NCBI RefSeq assembly: GCF_037975245.1
Contig: NC_092569.1
Coordinates: forward strand, 33,565,668-33,629,667
Direction of reading: 5' to 3'
DNA: 64,000 nt
DNA from: Apostichopus japonicus
Lineage: Eukaryota; Echinodermata; Holothuroidea; Aspidochirotida; Stichopodidae
Shown: positions 1 through 11,201 of the stretch, piece by piece
How positions within the stretch are numbered: the first letter of the stretch is position 1
How the letters are laid out: every line of letters starts with the position of its first letter
Notes under the pieces: generated by a model
Database searches by the model: none
What the model saw: the letters and a program-made list of their open reading frames with translations, nothing else
What the model was told of the DNA's origin: nothing
Position numbers and translations under genes: made by a program

Positions 1-78
1 CATACGACGATTTTCGTATCTCAGATGAATGGGGGAAATATTATATATCAAGTTTAGGTAAATTCCTAATATCAGATG
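1..78 (+). CDS. Gene A exon, end of first FReD half (partial)
   Basis: Reads in frame as the FReD stretch YDDFRISDEWGKYYISSLG followed by a short tail, closely matching the end of the gene B exon at 43839-44103. It ends with one extra base before a GTAAGT donor at 79, so it is phase 1. The 5' end is lost at the window edge. This half FReD lacks the C-terminal subdomain unless it splices directly to the exon at 6849, which has the matching phase. Confidence 0.8.
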
Positions 79-3000
79 GTAAGTGTCTTTTACATTCTTA
101 TTCAATATAAAGCCAAATAATAAGAATATCATTTATGTCAAAAGTAAGCGTGCAGAAAATGAAAGGTTTATTCTGAAAACGAAAGGATCTTTTGGAAGTA
201 AATTTGGCATGTCAAATATGTTTTGAAGAAACTGCTACAATATATATAGTACGAGTATACATATAGTATATCAGCGAGTACAACGGCGCTACAATACATA
301 TCGTAGAAATTACAACATGATATGATATAAGTGCAAGTACAAGCTTCTAGTGCGAGTTCAAACACTTAATCTTGCATTAGTATCGATACTAGAATTCCAA
401 AATGCCTCCATTAGCTAAAGTGTGATTACGCACTCACTACAAGACTGCTTCGTACTCAACACCGACCATGGCTCTGAACAAGGAACCGTTCCTAACGTTA
501 GTACAACATAACGTTTACAATTAAACCAGGTTTGTCTCCCAGTTTGATCAGAACAACCAACGAAAGAATTTTGATGTTGTTATTAATTACCATTGTTGTC
601 AGAAAGCAGTATACGTACACCTAGAGAACTCTGAAACAGAAACAAGCCATGACTACCTGGTTTCAGACTAATTGCACAACAAATGATGGTGTTTTATCTC
701 GTTATCAGAATAAATAGTAATATTAATGTGACTAAGGAACGGCCACTACATATTTAAAATGTTCTACATTTATTAGAGCAGCTTCTGAGTGTATGTTCCT
801 TTCCTTTAACCTTCTGACAACCACGTATTTAAGTAATGACGACAAACTATTCTATGCCACATGTCATATTTGTCGTGACTGTATCAGGTTACTATTATTT
901 TCATTTTTTCTTTTCTGTTCTCTAGAAACAATCCCTGAATGGTGTCCAGCTAATGAGATATTTAGCAATGAGACCTGTGAGAGGACTTGTGACGACCCTG
1001 ATACTTGCATCTCCGCTACCTCTCGCACAGAGTCAGAGCAATGTGTTTGTGTCGGTGATTATATGAGACAGCAAGAACAATGCATCCCTCTCAACCAATG
1101 CAACTGCTTCGTTGCTGACAAAGGAGGTGTATTAATGGTCAGTACGGTTCTTTCATTTTAAGTGCTTTGCTCTGAATGACTTTTTCCACATAATAAGAAG
1201 CAAATGTTTTACTTACATTTAGTCAGGAAGCAAAAGACTACTCCTTCAGATGTCATTCCCTTATAAACCTTACACAAAAATGCATGGATACTACTAACGA
1301 TAGTTTTGCGGTGAGAACCAATTGTAGGCCTAATGTATAGTCGCAATAGGCCGTTTTAATGCAACATTTGACGGCTACCTTTTCATGGCGAACCCCACGG
1401 ACTCCTACATATGAGTTGGCTTCAAAGACCACATTTCATAAAAATCCATACCCTTACCTAGATCATTCAGGGGAAGTTTGCAATGGCCACCCACCGTTGA
1501 AATCCTGTACATTTTACTGTGACAACTGCAAATTCATAATTAATTTAATTTATTTTTTGATGGAAATAGGAAGACGATTTTTACCTCAATTCAAGATGTA
1601 CACGAAAATCAACTTGCCGAAACAACCAGATTATACAAGCGAGTTACCAGTGTAGTGATCACGCAACCTGTGCTGAGAGGAACGGTGTCCGTAAATGTTA
1701 CTGCAATGCAAACTACCAAGGGGACGGAGAGACGTGCACCCACAACTGCTTCGTTGCTGACATAGGAAGTGTATTAGGGGTCAGTACGGTTCATTCAGGA
1801 AGTTTTATAATGCTTTGTTCTTTATCATTGTCCATATAATTAGAAGTAAACCTTTATTATTTATACTTGTCGATAAAATCATTACATTTACAGATAATCC
1901 AGTGGCGTGCGCATCGAGGTTGGGGAGGGGCCATTGACCCATTTTTTTGTCTCCAGTCCAGTCAAAACTGTCAGTCGAGGAAAGTATTACGTTTAGTCGG
2001 GAATCACGAGACCACTCCCTACGAGTGTGCATCCACTTATGAGCCTGACACAAACATCCATAGATACTTTTTTCACAGTCTTGCGGTTAGAACTATTTGT
2101 AGGCCTAATGTATAGTCGCGGTAAGCCGTTGAATGCAATATTTGCAGCTACTTTTTTATGGCGGATCCTTTCGCCTCCTACTTCGGAGTTGGCTTCAAAT
2201 ACTTCATAAAACTTTCATAAAGGTTCATACTCATACCTATATCATTCTAGGGGGATATATCATTCGCCACTCACCTTTGAAATTCTGTACATTTCACTGT
2301 GACAACCGCAAATTCCTAATTTATTTATAAGTTTTTGTTTTTCTTTTCGCTGAATGTCTTAAATCAGGTTGGCGATTTTTACGTCAATTCAAGATGTACA
2401 CGAAAATCAACTTGCCGAAACAACCAGATTATACAAGCGAGTTACCAGTGTAGTGATCACGCAACCTGTGCTGAGAGGAACGGTGTCCGTAAATGTTACT
2501 GCAATGCAAACTACCAAGGGGACGGAGAGACGTGCACCCACAACTGCTTCGTTGCTGACATAGGAAGTGTATTAGGGGTCAGTACGGTTCATTCAGGAAG
2601 TTTTATAATGCTTTGTTCTTTATCATTGTCCATATAATTAGAAGTAAACCTTTATTATTTATACTTGTCGATAAAATCATTACATTTACAGATAATCCAG
2701 TGGCGTGCGCATCGAGGTTGGGGAGGGGCCATTGACCCATTTTTTTGTCTCCAGTCCAGTCAAAACTGTCAGTCGAGGAAAGTATTACGTTTAGTCGGGA
2801 ATCACGAGACCACTCCCTACGAGTGTGCATCCACTTATGAGCCTGACACAAACATCCATAGATACTTTTTTCACAGTCTTGCGGTTAGAACTATTTGTAG
2901 GCCTAATGTATAGTCGCGGTAAGCCGTTGAATGCAATATTTGCAGCTACTTTTTTATGGCGGATCCTTTCGCCTCCTACTTCGGAGTTGGCTTCAAATAC

Positions 3001-6000
3001 TTCATAAAACTTTCATAAAGGTTCATACTCATACCTATATCATTCTAGGGGGATATATCATTCGCCACTCACCTTTGAAATTCTGTACATTTCACTGTGA
3101 CAACCGCAAATTCCTAATTTATTTATAAGTTTTTGTTTTTCTTTTCGCTGAATGTCTTAAATCAGGTTGGCGATTTTTACGTCAATTCAAGATGTACACG
3201 AAAATCAACTTGCCGAAACAACCAGATTATACAAGCGAGTTACCAGTGTAGTGATCACGCAACCTGTGCTGAGAGGAACGGTGTCCGTAAATGTTACTGC
3301 AATGCAAACTACCAAGGGGACGGAGAGACGTGCACCCACAACTGCTTCGTTGCTGACATAGGAAGTGTATTAGGGGTCAGTACGATTCTTTCAGGAAATT
3401 TTATAATGCTTTGTTCTTTATCATTGTCCATATAATGAGAAGGAAACCTTTATTATTATACTTGTCGATAAAATCATTACATTTACAGAAAATCGAGGTG
3501 GCGTGCGCATCGTGGTTGGGGAGGGGCCATTGACCCATTTTTTTGTCTCCAGTCCAGTCAAAACTGTCAGTCGAGGAAAGTATTACGTTTAGTCGGGAAT
3601 CACGAGACCACTCCCTACGAGAGTGCATCCACTTATGAGCCTGACACAAACATCCATAGATACTTTTTACAGTCTTGCCGTTAGAACTATTTGTAGGCCT
3701 AATGTATAGTCGCGGTAAGCCGTTGAATGCAATATTTGCAGCTACTTTTTTATGGCGGATCCTTTCGCCTCCTACTTCGGAGTTGGCTTCAAATACTTCA
3801 TAAAACTTTCATAAAGGTTCATACTCATACCTATATCATTCTAGGGGGATTTATCATTCGCCACTCACCGTTGAAATTCTGTACACTTCACTGTGACAAC
3901 CGCAAATTCATAATTTATTTATTAGTCGTTTACTATTTTCGCTGAATATCTTAAATTAGGAGGGCCACTTTTACATCAATTCAAGATGTACACGGAAATC
4001 GACTTGTAGGAACAACCGGCTTGTAGATGAGAGTTACCAGTGTAGTAGTCACGCAACCTGTGCTACGAGGAGTGGTGTCCGTAAATGTTACTGCAATACA
4101 AACTACGAAGGGAACGGAGTGACGTGCACAAGCCTCCCAAAAGATTGCCACGAGCTTTATGTTTCCGGTACACGCAGTGATGGTGTGTACACCATTTACC
4201 CTGATGGTTGGCCAAGCGGCATTCAGGTTTACTGTGAGATGGAAAGTAACGGAGGAGGATGGACGGTTAGTTTCGCAAACAATTAAGGACTTAAATTCTG
4301 AACTTCTTTATATTATACTTTACATTCCTCAAAATGATGCACTGCATATCTCGTTGAGATGAACTTGACCATTTTGAGGGGAAAAAAAATCAAGAAAAAA
4401 AAAATCTCTTGCAAATTCACAATATCCATATCTTTTGTAACTGCTTTATGGCTTTGAATGTCATGCCCTTAAGGATTAGTAGAATAAATAGTTGGATAAC
4501 CATTTTGTTTTCATTTCATAGGTTTTCCAGCGACGATCGAGTGCCTCCGTTGACTTTTATCGTGGTTGGTCAGACTACAAGAACGGTTTTGGTAATAAGA
4601 ATGCAGACCACTGGCTAGGTAACAAATATATTCACTCTATGACCAACCAGAAAACGTACCAGCTTCGTATTGATCTAAGGGACTCCGGCTCATCATCGAA
4701 ATACGCCGTCTATTCGACTTTTAGCATTAATAACGAGGCAGACAAGTATCGACTATCAATTGGATCACACAGTGGAAATACAGGTAAGTAGTTGACATTC
4801 TAATCATTGACGTATACATAAATGTGGACCAATTACGTCAATTAGGAGAATCGTCTTGACCCCCTCCCCCCCCAAAAAAAAAAAAAAAAACATGTCAAAC
4901 ATGGAGGATAAGTGACGTGCTCCCCTATAGCAACTAATTCTTGTAGTACTCCTTAAATGTTTATTCTGCAACAACTAATGTCTTGATCTCATAGCTATCG
5001 TATTTCTGGCTAAATGATATATGAGTTCAATGTTTACAGCAATTTTCAATGCCAAACATTGCTATTTTCTTTCAAACGTTTGAACTACAGCTGGAACGCG
5101 CGTAGGTTTTCAGGACTGTATACAATGTGTGCAGACATAAGAAGCTGACGATTAGATTCGCTTTTCATTGGCAACACAGGTCTCCTTGCCGTGTTTGCAC
5201 GTAACAAGCACCTAACAATATATAAAACTATGACAGTAGATATTCTAATAGTAGCCAAGCTCTTTGTATTTCTGACACAGAGAAATTAAATCTCAACATC
5301 ACTATCATCCCAACCTAAACGAATATTCTGAAATTTGACGTAAATGTCTGTTGCCTTACCGCGCGCTGTTACCTACGAAACTCGCAACACTTACAAAGGG
5401 GTTAATAATATATGAGTAGTACCTGAAAGTATGCCACATGTGCCTTCACGTAACTGTGGTATGTATATTCGATGATTCTCATATCTGAAAATGTTGAGGC
5501 GCTATGTTAATATAATCATGTTATATATAAAGTCATCTAGGGTTTATCATTCATAGAACATTGAAACAGATGAAACAGAAAGGATGTAGTTTTAAATATT
5601 CGTCTGTATAGATTAGAGAAATTGTAATCAATCAATCAGCCTGTTCGAAGAAGTCATACGTACGAGACTAGATGGCAATGTCGATAAGAACTAAATATTT
5701 AAATTTCAATGGTCGATATCATTCAAGATTTTCATAAATGTAATATATCGACGTTTGGTTAGTTTCTCGAAACCTAAAATATTAGCTACTACATTCATAG
5801 TAAATTCTCTTTATACAATGTCTGTTCTATTCTTCATTAAAACATATTTATTTCATGATTTGTGTATAGTGTAAATTTCAATCTACGTTTATAGTCCAAC
5901 GTATGAGCTCAGGTTGAAAGATACAAAGATTACAAAGTGCTATAGATATAAGGTAAAGAATTTGAACAATCGATGGCAATAACACCCTGTATACCATGAA

Positions 6001-7174
6001 TACAGTAGAACAGGGAACTTGCAGCCGGGCAGATATTATATTACAACCATAATATTGACAGAAATAATTATGCCGTCTATTTGATTTTTGTTTTATTGGG
6101 AGATGGCCTTTTTAGCAAAATGCAATTATTACTTTGTATGTAATAAAAACAAGTAAGATTACTCAGGACTAGATCCTTCAACGATACCCTTGTTTTCCTA
6201 AATTGAATAATATAGGAAGCTACATCACACAGCCCCCCCCCCCCTCACACCCTCCTTATCCAAGTTCGAAGAGAGCCTTAGTTAGCCTATGTGGTACAAT
6301 AAAAAAAAATAAGTACTGGGTTGAATGAGGGGATAAATGAAAAGTTGGTTATGCAAATTAAATTATACATCATATTATTCAATAAATTACAACATTAAAC
6401 ACCGTGACAAACAAGAAATTTATAACTAGAGTTTGACAGAGTTAGTAAGCTTATTTTTTTACCTTCAAAATAACAATCAAATAAATACAAGAATGAATAG
6501 TAGTGTTAACTGCCGATAAATAAATAAAAATGAAAGAGCGATATTAGCAACTCTAGTAACCCAAACGTAGTATTTGGTTCAAGTATTTTCCCCATCTGTA
6601 TGTTACTCTTGTAGCGGCACTGTATTTCAAGAGGAACAAAAATTTAAAAAAGCATAAAAACGTCCTTGCAAAGACAAAATACCTACTTATTTATCTTAGT
6701 TAATGAACACAAAAAACAAACAATAAGCGGAACTGACGTTATTATCTTGTCAGGACAAAAACGCACTGCCCTCTAACTTGTATACACTGTTCGATCGTTC
6801 AAAGTCGATAAATTGATCGCTTTATTTAGTCTTTCCTGTTTCTTACAGGTTATGATCGTTTGTCTGGTAGCAACAATAAACAATTCAGTACAAAAGACCA
6901 GGATAACGACGTTAGTAGTTACGACTGTGCGGAGGGACATCGCGGAGCCTGGTGGTACGGTTATTATTATTATTATTATTATAGTTACTGCCGTCTTGGA
7001 AACTATTGCTACTATTACCCTGATGGCAGTTACTGTCGTCGTTGTGGATATTCAAATCTCAACGGAGACTACGACGGCTCTACTCGAGGAACGCATATGT
7101 TCTGGCGTAGTGATAGTTTGAACGGTTACGGATGCAGCCTGCAATACACAGATATGAAAATACGGCCGGTGTAG
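1..7174 (+). CDS. FReP gene A, 3' part: half FReD - TIL - 4x EGF-type module - FReD (exons joined below)
   Basis: Fibrinogen-related, probably secreted lectin-like protein, cut at the 5' end by the window edge. Exons inferred from reading frame, AG/GT borders and alignment to gene B: 1-78, 926-1137, 1570-1779, 2368-2577, 3166-3375, 3960-4265, 4522-4783, 6849-7174. Every junction keeps the frame: phase 1 at 78/926 and 4783/6849, phase 0 at the others. No stop interrupts the joined frame, so the gene looks intact. Module order is the end of a first, incomplete FReD, a TIL domain, four cysteine-rich VW-E/EGF-type modules and a complete FReD with Ca-site-like acidic motif. FReD proteins of invertebrates commonly bind acetylated or other surface glycans; that function is family knowledge, not shown here. 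The 5' exons including any signal peptide lie outside the window. No canonical AATAAA was seen soon after the stop. Confidence 0.85.
79..925 (+). other. Intron of gene A (847 bp)
   Basis: Runs from the GTAAGT donor at 79 to the pyrimidine-rich tract and TCTAG acceptor ending at 925. Apart from AT-rich sequence I see no repeat, RNA gene or coding segment in it. Confidence 0.6.
926..1137 (+). CDS. Gene A exon: TIL (trypsin-inhibitor-like) cysteine-rich domain
   Basis: The 212-bp exon enters in phase 1 and leaves in phase 0. It encodes a ten-cysteine TIL-type module starting near IPEWCPANE, with the typical CERTCDDPDTC, CVCVGDYMR and CIPLNQCNCF cysteine groups. The tail NCFVADKGGVLM is the first part of a VW-type C-x-C motif completed by the next exon. 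The donor is GTCAGT, weaker than consensus; gene B uses GTAAGT at the same place. TIL domains occur in protease inhibitors and in VWF-, mucin- and zonadhesin-type proteins, where they are structural; inhibition is not implied. Confidence 0.85.
1138..1569 (+). other. Intron of gene A, ancestral version of the repeated intron
   Basis: This 432-bp intron is recognisably homologous to the introns at 1780-2367, 2578-3165 and 3376-3959, for example in the shared segment around GTAGGCCTAATGTATAGTCG. It is more diverged and lacks the roughly 160-bp block found in the other three. Confidence 0.6.
1570..1779 (+). CDS. Gene A exon: chimeric VW-E/EGF module, tandem copy 1
   Basis: The 210-bp exon is phase 0 at both ends and adds exactly 70 residues. 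It begins EDDFYLNSRC after an ATAG acceptor, continues with CTRKSTC, then an EGF-like cysteine pattern (CSDHATC, CYCNANYQGDGETC). It ends in NCFVADIGSVLG, which duplicates the tail of the TIL exon at 926-1137. The exon is therefore a fusion of the 5' part of the EGF exon and the 3' tail of the TIL exon. The donor is GTCAGT. Confidence 0.8.
2368..2577 (+). CDS. Gene A exon: chimeric VW-E/EGF module, tandem copy 2
   Basis: Lies exactly 798 bp after copy 1 and is almost identical to it. It starts VGDFYVNSRC after an AAATCAG acceptor and ends at a GTCAGT donor. The 210 bp and 0-0 phase mean it can be included or skipped without frame change. Confidence 0.8.
3166..3375 (+). CDS. Gene A exon: chimeric VW-E/EGF module, tandem copy 3
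   Basis: Lies exactly 798 bp after copy 2 with essentially the same coding sequence, again 210 bp and phase 0-0. The following intron differs from the previous two by a few substitutions and small indels, which makes this the outer, slightly older border of the array. Confidence 0.8.
3960..4265 (+). CDS. Gene A exon: original VW-E/EGF module joined to the start of the terminal FReD
   Basis: The 306-bp exon is phase 0-0. It starts EGHFYINSRC after an ATTAG acceptor, carries the same cysteine pattern as copies 1-3 (CSSHATC, CYCNTNYEGNGVTC), but instead of the TIL tail continues into the FReD start: LPKDCHELYVSGTRSDGVYT, then CEMESNGGGWT. It is colinear with the gene B exon at 45043-45342, so it represents the ancestral form. 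The donor is GTTAGT. Confidence 0.85.
4522..4783 (+). CDS. Gene A exon: FReD central part
   Basis: The 262-bp exon has phase 0 in and phase 1 out. It begins VFQRRSSASVDFYRGW, a classic FReD motif, and includes YKNGFG, DHWLGN and YQLRIDL, ending SIGSHSGNTG before GTAAGT. It has no frame damage. Confidence 0.88.
4784..6848 (+). other. Intron of gene A (2.07 kb)
   Basis: Bounded by GTAAGT at 4784 and TTACAG ending at 6848. It contains simple runs (poly-A near 4870, poly-C near 6235) but I see no coding segment, structured RNA or clear mobile element. Confidence 0.6.
6849..7174 (+). CDS. Gene A terminal exon: FReD C-terminal part with Tyr/Cys-rich insertion
   Basis: Continues from phase 1 and ends at TAG 7172-7174. 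It contains KDQDNDVSSYDCA, the Ca-binding acidic loop and conserved cysteine of FReDs, then HRGAWW. At 6959-7042 there is a run of seven TAT codons and further Tyr/Cys codons. The canonical CGYSNLNGDY and MKIRP segments follow. In ordinary FReDs only about two residues separate the WWY and the next cysteine; here there are about 28. Confidence 0.88.
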
Positions 7175-7766
<592 letters not shown>

Positions 7767-7821
7767 TATATTTTATGTCAATGCAATGGAGGTAAACGAC
7801 AAAGGCAAATGAATATATATA

Positions 7822-7907
7822 AATGAAAATCGTAATGAGTTGAAAAATCAAGAACAGTAAAAAAACTTTCAGCTTCCACCGGGATTTTTCAACTCATTAC
7901 GATTTTC

Positions 7908-7910
<3 letters not shown>
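7822..7910. repeat. Perfect 28-bp inverted repeat with 33-nt loop
   Basis: The arms at 7822-7849 and 7883-7910 are exact reverse complements (left arm begins AATGAAAATCGTAATGAG). The structure lies between two (TA)n arrays and would extrude as a long hairpin. No coding potential. It could be a miniature inverted-repeat element that inserted in TA-rich DNA. Confidence 0.9.

Positions 7911-7998
<88 letters not shown>
7909..7998. repeat. (TA)n microsatellite 2
   Basis: Nearly pure AT/TA dinucleotide array of about 90 bp directly abutting the right arm of the hairpin. Confidence 0.97.
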
Positions 7999-8002
<4 letters not shown>

Positions 8003-8147
8003 ATACTAGATGAGACTAGTGGAACACTAGTGGTTGTTACTCGGAGTTTCACGCGTTATAGCGATCTTCAGACAACTGGTCTGCAACATATATTACGCTC
8101 TGTCCAATGGACATAGAGCACTCTGCGCCAAGATAGACGCCAACCTA

Positions 8148-8150
<3 letters not shown>

Positions 8151-8205
<55 letters not shown>
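8151..8205. repeat. (TA)n microsatellite 3
   Basis: Third TA array of about 55 bp. The sequence on both sides (8000-8150 and 8206-8470) looks like repetitive DNA but I cannot assign it to a family. Confidence 0.97.
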
Positions 8206-8207
<2 letters not shown>

Positions 8208-8936
8208 TTTACGGCGTATAGCACTTAATGATGTTGAGATTGGGCATGCTTCCGGTAAGCCAACCGACGGTACTGGGGCCTTGAAACCATAGGCCCTTTT
8301 GGCCCATGCACTGGACAAAACTATGGCCTTTCTCGACAAGAGGATATTGGGGCTTTCGGCACCTTAAACCTGTAGCACATTCTACGCCTCGCAACCACGA
8401 CGAGCCGGTTTGAAGACGGATAGGACCATCTTCCTTTACTAAGCATATTCTAGCCTATACTGATAGCATAACCAAGGGTGTTTACGCCTAGTCAGACTCT
8501 TTCCCCCTCTCCGCATTCTTATCGTACAATTCGTCATTCTTCTAACAAACTGAAACAACACGGAAGAGCAAAGAAACGGAATTGCTCAATATAATTGTTC
8601 ATCAATGTTATTAGTCACCAATTACTCTCAACAAGAATTGTTCTCCTTATTATCAAAGTGCTTCGAATCATGGATGTGTTATACCGTGGTTCGACCACGC
8701 ACTCTGTTAGTCTACATGTGTATACCGTCCTATATCTAACTATTGATCAAAGTCACTAGTTTGTGGAGGTAGTACACAAGAACTAACGCGATATCGTCGC
8801 CTCATGCTATTGGATGTTTTGTACGAATTAATTGTAAATATATATGCTATGCACAGACATTACATGAACAATTTGATGTCGCGTTGTTTCGAAGAAGTTC
8901 ATCAAGTCTAAATTCCCCTTTGTTTATTTAGGTTAC

Positions 8937-9180
8937 CCGGACAACTCTCCCCCCCCCCCCTCCCGGACGAATTTCCCCCGGACGATTACCAATCGGACGA
9001 TTCCCCCTCGGACAATTCCCACCCGAACAATTCCCAATCCTGACAATTGCCCCCCCCCCCCCGGACAATTCCCACCCGGACAATTGCCAAACTTGACAAT
9101 TGCCCACCGGAGAATTCCCACTCCGGACAATTCCCAACCATGACAATTGCCGCCGGACAATTTCCCCTGGACAATACCCC
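8937..9180. repeat. C-rich minisatellite, motif CCGGACAATTCCCA
   Basis: About 15-17 degenerate copies of a 12-15 bp motif with core GGACAATTCCC, on the plus strand. The same motif occurs in the opposite orientation at about 10500-10650. Open frames on both strands here are low-complexity shadows. Confidence 0.85.
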
Positions 9181-9348
9181 TCCTCGGAAATGCCGACGAT
9201 TGATTGACAGCCGATGTAGGAGGGTTTAAACTATTAGTCCAGTAAGAATGGGGGTTTACCAAGAACTAACTGCAAGAGGAGATTTCTTTTTTACATATTG
9301 TTGTTGCTTCCCCACTGAAGCATTTAAAGATATTGTTCGAAGCCCCGC

Positions 9349-9740
9349 CAACTCATGAATAATAATGAGATGGCACCACAAACAATAGGGACCATATACT
9401 CACTATGGGCAATCCACCACCTAAGTATGGGAATAATGAAACCTTGCGTCATTGACTTTTCAACGAAATTACATTTGGCCCGCCCCTCATAAATATTAAT
9501 GAGATACGATAAGGTATCAACCTACGAATGTACCCCACCTCCTAGCCATGCCACGAAACAAGTAAGAACAAAATCGGCCATTCGGTTACCGGTATACGGA
9601 GTCCGTCCATTTATGAATATTAATGAGATTGGCACCAAAAACAATAGGGACAATTTACTCACTATGGGTAACTTACCCACCAAGTATGATACCGATCGGA
9701 TCTTGCATCATTCAGTTATCGTGGTTACAAGCCGGCGTCA
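9349..9740. repeat. Direct repeat, two clear copies and one diverged copy of about 130 bp
   Basis: The segments at about 9349-9455 and 9607-9715 share ATTAATGAG-like, ACAATAGGGAC and CTCACTATGGG blocks in the same order. A third start of the same kind lies near 9485. The rest of 9741-10490 shows only a short CA-rich stretch at about 9740-9770 and no gene. Confidence 0.65.
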
Positions 9741-10499
9741 CAGACACACAGACACACACACACACTCACATGCGTGAATGCATATATTCCTATTGCCTCT
9801 GGCAAGGAATAAAAAAGCGTCAAAGAAAAGTCTACCCGGAAACAAATGCAGCTATAGTGCGCGCGAAGTGCGCAGAAAATGTTAAGGTTATCTAGCTAAC
9901 ATGCATGTGGAAGGAGTAAATAATTCTCACAGCATCAATGAAGCTATGACGCGCGAAGCGCGCCAAATCTATTTTGTCACAAATTTACTAAATTGACGCC
10001 CAAAATATTATCATTGTGTCAGTGTAGCTAATAGTATACACAATGCACGCGAAACAAAAAAGTGTTTTGGGTACTTTTTCTCCTAAAATACAGTCCTTTT
10101 TGCTTTTCAGTTCAGCGGTGTTTGTATGTTTTAATACATTGCAAAATAATTACATTGTCAGAGTGACAGGACGAAAGTGGTTATTCAGATATCTTTGTAA
10201 GTAGACCAAAGTAAACCAATATCTCACAACTTTATGTTGAAAAATTAAGCGAAAGTCACTCTCTACAGGGCAGACATGGTTTACACACAGAAAACCGGAA
10301 ATAAATAAATATATCAGTAATGCACGAGAATCTCGCACAAAGATAAGAGTTGTTCGTATCTTTAACTTCGCGATTATTTTTTCTCAGGTGAGTTGGGGCT
10401 GTTGGTTATGCTGATATAAAATAAAAAAAGTACGCACACACCCTTTTATTGGTAACTAGCGTTATAAAATCGTCCCAATTGGTTGCTCCCGAATTGACA

Positions 10500-10650
10500 A
10501 TTATCTGTGCGCCAATTGTCCGGGGAAAAATAATCCTGGGGGGGGGGGTTCCAGGGGAAATTGTCCTGGAGGGTAATTGTCCGGGGGGGAGGGCAATGTC
10601 CGGTGGGGAGTTGACGGGGTGGCTATTTTCCAGGGGAGTTTTCTGGAAAA
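10500..10650. repeat. G-rich minisatellite, inverted relative to 8937-9180
   Basis: Contains repeated GGGGAAATTGTCC and AATTGTCCGGGG motifs, the reverse complement of the array at 8937-9180. The two arrays could be the arms of a foldback-like element of about 1.7 kb, but terminal repeats and a target duplication could not be fixed. Confidence 0.75.
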
Positions 10651-11201
10651 ATTTCGGTCAAAACTGACCTTTAATCAGTCATATTTACCACGTTTTCGTT
10701 GCCACGTTTGAGAAATTGTATCTTGCGATCCTTATACTCCACCATACAAAACTTCGTATGATTTTGAATACTCTAAAAGTCTAAATAAATGCCTTATAGA
10801 TCTACCGTACAACGTTCGCCAGCTTCAGTTATATGAATTAAAGTCCAGACATTGGACAATAAACAAGAATCATCCTACTGGAAACATTGTAAAAGAGCAC
10901 TATGTTTGTCTTTCTGATAATATGTAAAAGAAGATGTAAGAGAATAATTCAAACCGGAAACAAAATCGCTGATAATATGATATCATATGATAATGATGAA
11001 ACTGGCAAAACATTAAACCAGAACGCATCTAAGAACCTTCAATTGTTCAAAAATGTCCCCCCCCTCCGTATCCGCGTTGACGAGTACCAGCGGGGGGGGG
11101 GGAGGGCGTGTAAAAGGCAGAAGTCGAAATTTTCTGGCTTCAAAACCCATCCAGTTGGAATTTCAGCCACTACACCCCCCCGCCCCTCACAATCATCAGG
11201 C

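Larger units (their letters stand above)
1570..3959 (+). repeat. Tandem exon-plus-intron repeat, three copies of about 798 bp
   Basis: Each unit is a 210-bp chimeric exon plus a 588-bp intron (584 bp in the last). Units start at 1570, 2368 and 3166. Copies 1 and 2 are nearly identical through exon and intron over most of their length. A block near 1898-2060, beginning AGTGGCGTGCGCATCG, sits in each repeated intron but not in the ancestral intron at 1138-1569. It looks like an insertion that preceded the amplification. Confidence 0.9.

Noticed and set aside
1805-3649. Repeated 82-, 60- and 65-codon frames on both strands
   Set aside because: They recur every 798 bp only because the exon-intron unit is repeated. 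They lie mostly in intron sequence and show no domain.
8928-9262. Gly-, Pro- and Asn-rich frames
   Set aside because: Shadows of the short C-rich minisatellite, open on both strands by composition.
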